Shown: in pieces, positions 62,987 to 64,000 of the stretch | Numbering within the stretch: position 1 is the stretch's first letter | How the letters are laid out: the number at the start of each line of letters is the position of its first letter | NCBI GenBank assembly: GCA_028023455.1 | Contig: JAQFVV010006697.1 | Location: forward strand, 394,674 to 458,673 | Origin: Epiperipatus broadwayi | Lineage: Eukaryota > Onychophora > Udeonychophora > Euonychophora > Peripatidae | Direction of reading: 5' to 3' | Length of the DNA stretch: 64,000 nt | Notes under the pieces: generated by a model | Seen by the model: the letters and a program-made list of their open reading frames with translations, nothing else | What the model was told of the DNA's origin: nothing | Databases searched by the model: none | Program-made: the position numbers and the translations under genes

Positions 62987-64000
62987 ATTATGTATGTTTG
63001 CCATGAAAGGACAATGTTTTTCAAGATATTTTTATATGTAGCTTATTTAGATAGATTCCTTGGAGAGAATCATTTTTCTTTAGTGTGTTTTCCCATTTCC
63101 TTAGGTGGTATGAATGGTTCTACCCCTACATTTTTGCTTGACAGATAAGCATGGGAGACACCATTATTAGAGTCATGTTGTCTTGCTCTGAGGAGCTTAT
63201 TTAAAGATGTCGTCTCTCATGTGCTATTTGAAAGCCTAGATTGTCCACCATAGAAGGTGTAGACTATTATATTTATAAAAGTTATGGCAATGATAGTTAA
63301 TTGTTGAGGTAGTAATTGTCAGTGCTTTGGTTGATCATAATAATATCTGTATTTGTGCTACTGTGCTTTGCAGTAGTATACAAGTAAATCCACAAGATTT
63401 AATAATTTAATTATTCAGTTTAAAGCATAGCATGATGGAAATACACAGACCCAATGCTATTTATATATGTCATATGAAGAAATTCACCAAGGGGGTTTGT
63501 CAGTTTCATAAAATTTATAGATTTAATATTATCATGTGGACATTAAATAAATTAACTATCGATGTATACATGACTTCTGATGAATGCTTTTTATTTACCA
63601 TTTGGTTTTAAGATTAATATAGTGTGAGGCCATAATCAGTTGTAATATGATGATGAAAGTTATCATCATCTTATTAGTCAGCTAATTTAGAAACAGCAAT
63701 ATATTATATTGAAGTTAATTTTCCATTTTTGTTATATTATTTTAATAGTCAGATATCTTCAGTGAGTGCTTGGCTGTAAAATATATGGAAAATGTTAATT
63801 GACTTATGGTGTAAGCTAGCTAACCATTATAATTATTATTTTCAATTTCATTAAATGTTTGTTTAATACGTTGCTTGGCTAGAATAAATTATGATGTTTC
63901 AAACAAATATTTAGTAAGTAATCATAGATTTTATTTTGCAATATTAAAATTAGGCAACTAAGAGAGGACTAAGCTTTGAATAAAATTGATCTTTACTTGT

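Larger units (their letters stand above)
60378..64000. other. Gene-free stretch to the window end
   Basis: AT-rich; no coding frame of note. It contains the two hairpins listed separately (62219-62291 and 62966-62986). Confidence 0.5.

Overview
This window looks like animal nuclear DNA. It is very AT-rich (well over two thirds A+T by eye), full of (TA)n microsatellites, and has no dense gene layout, operons or bacterial signals. The recognisable coding matter is almost all broken retroelement: an RTE-type LINE of the kind common in invertebrate genomes, two Penelope-like element (PLE) pieces with GIY-YIG endonuclease remnants, and at least two decayed Ty3/gypsy elements. A bilaterian invertebrate is my best guess. 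I cannot decide between mollusc, arthropod, flatworm or other. I found no convincing intact host gene. Several short stretches of higher complexity look like conserved non-coding DNA, so the window may be intronic or intergenic.

Layout. 1-1.6 kb: no recognised feature. 1.6-4.5 kb: about seven copies of a ~418-bp unit, the first half in one orientation and the second half inverted, bounded by (TA)n. 4.55-13.72 kb: a decayed Ty3/gypsy-like element with ~2.55-kb direct repeats as likely LTRs, a PBS-like site, gag-like and integrase C-terminal (GPY/F) remnants and a polypurine tract. 13.75-15.37 kb: two 3'-terminal RTE fragments facing each other as an inverted repeat. 15.5-18.3 kb: gene-free, with one candidate conserved element. 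18.5 kb: a TTAA-flanked MITE, with a relative at 36.6 kb. 19.05-22.35 kb: a PLE fragment (minus) abutting a gypsy pol pseudogene (plus; PR, RT, RNase H and IN in order).

22.44-24.52 kb and 29.02-31.10 kb are a near-identical 2.08-kb direct duplication. Between them lie a T-tract-rich region and the longest coding-like stretch apart from the LINE (26.58-27.79 kb), a Lys/Glu-rich protein that ends in an integrase-like HLKPYHE tail and has a frameshift. 31.1-31.55 kb: a second PLE fragment, followed by a degenerate hammerhead-like motif. 32-40.6 kb: mostly unremarkable, with a CpG-containing promoter- or LTR-like patch (34.0-34.8 kb), the second MITE and a tRNA-derived SINE-like relic. 40.68-43.97 kb: a nearly full-length but dead RTE LINE (minus). 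Just beyond it is a 13-nt exact match to the end of an Illumina adapter, which may mark an assembly error. 45.0-45.25 kb: the best candidate conserved non-coding element.

47.26-54.79 kb: three members of one long-terminal-repeat-like family (A, B, C). C and a Tigger/pogo-like element (D) are nested inside B, so relative insertion ages can be read directly. 57.2-58.7 kb: a possible conserved element, then two adjacent minisatellites (117 bp and ~100 bp periods). 60-64 kb: little is recognisable except an imperfect 73-nt microRNA-like hairpin at 62.2 kb.

The features do not act together as a system. The window records serial retroelement and DNA-transposon insertion, palindrome formation and tandem duplication. 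The least explained items are the inverted tandem array, the Lys/Glu-rich chimeric ORF, the conserved terminal hairpin of the A/B/C family, and the hairpin at 62.2 kb.
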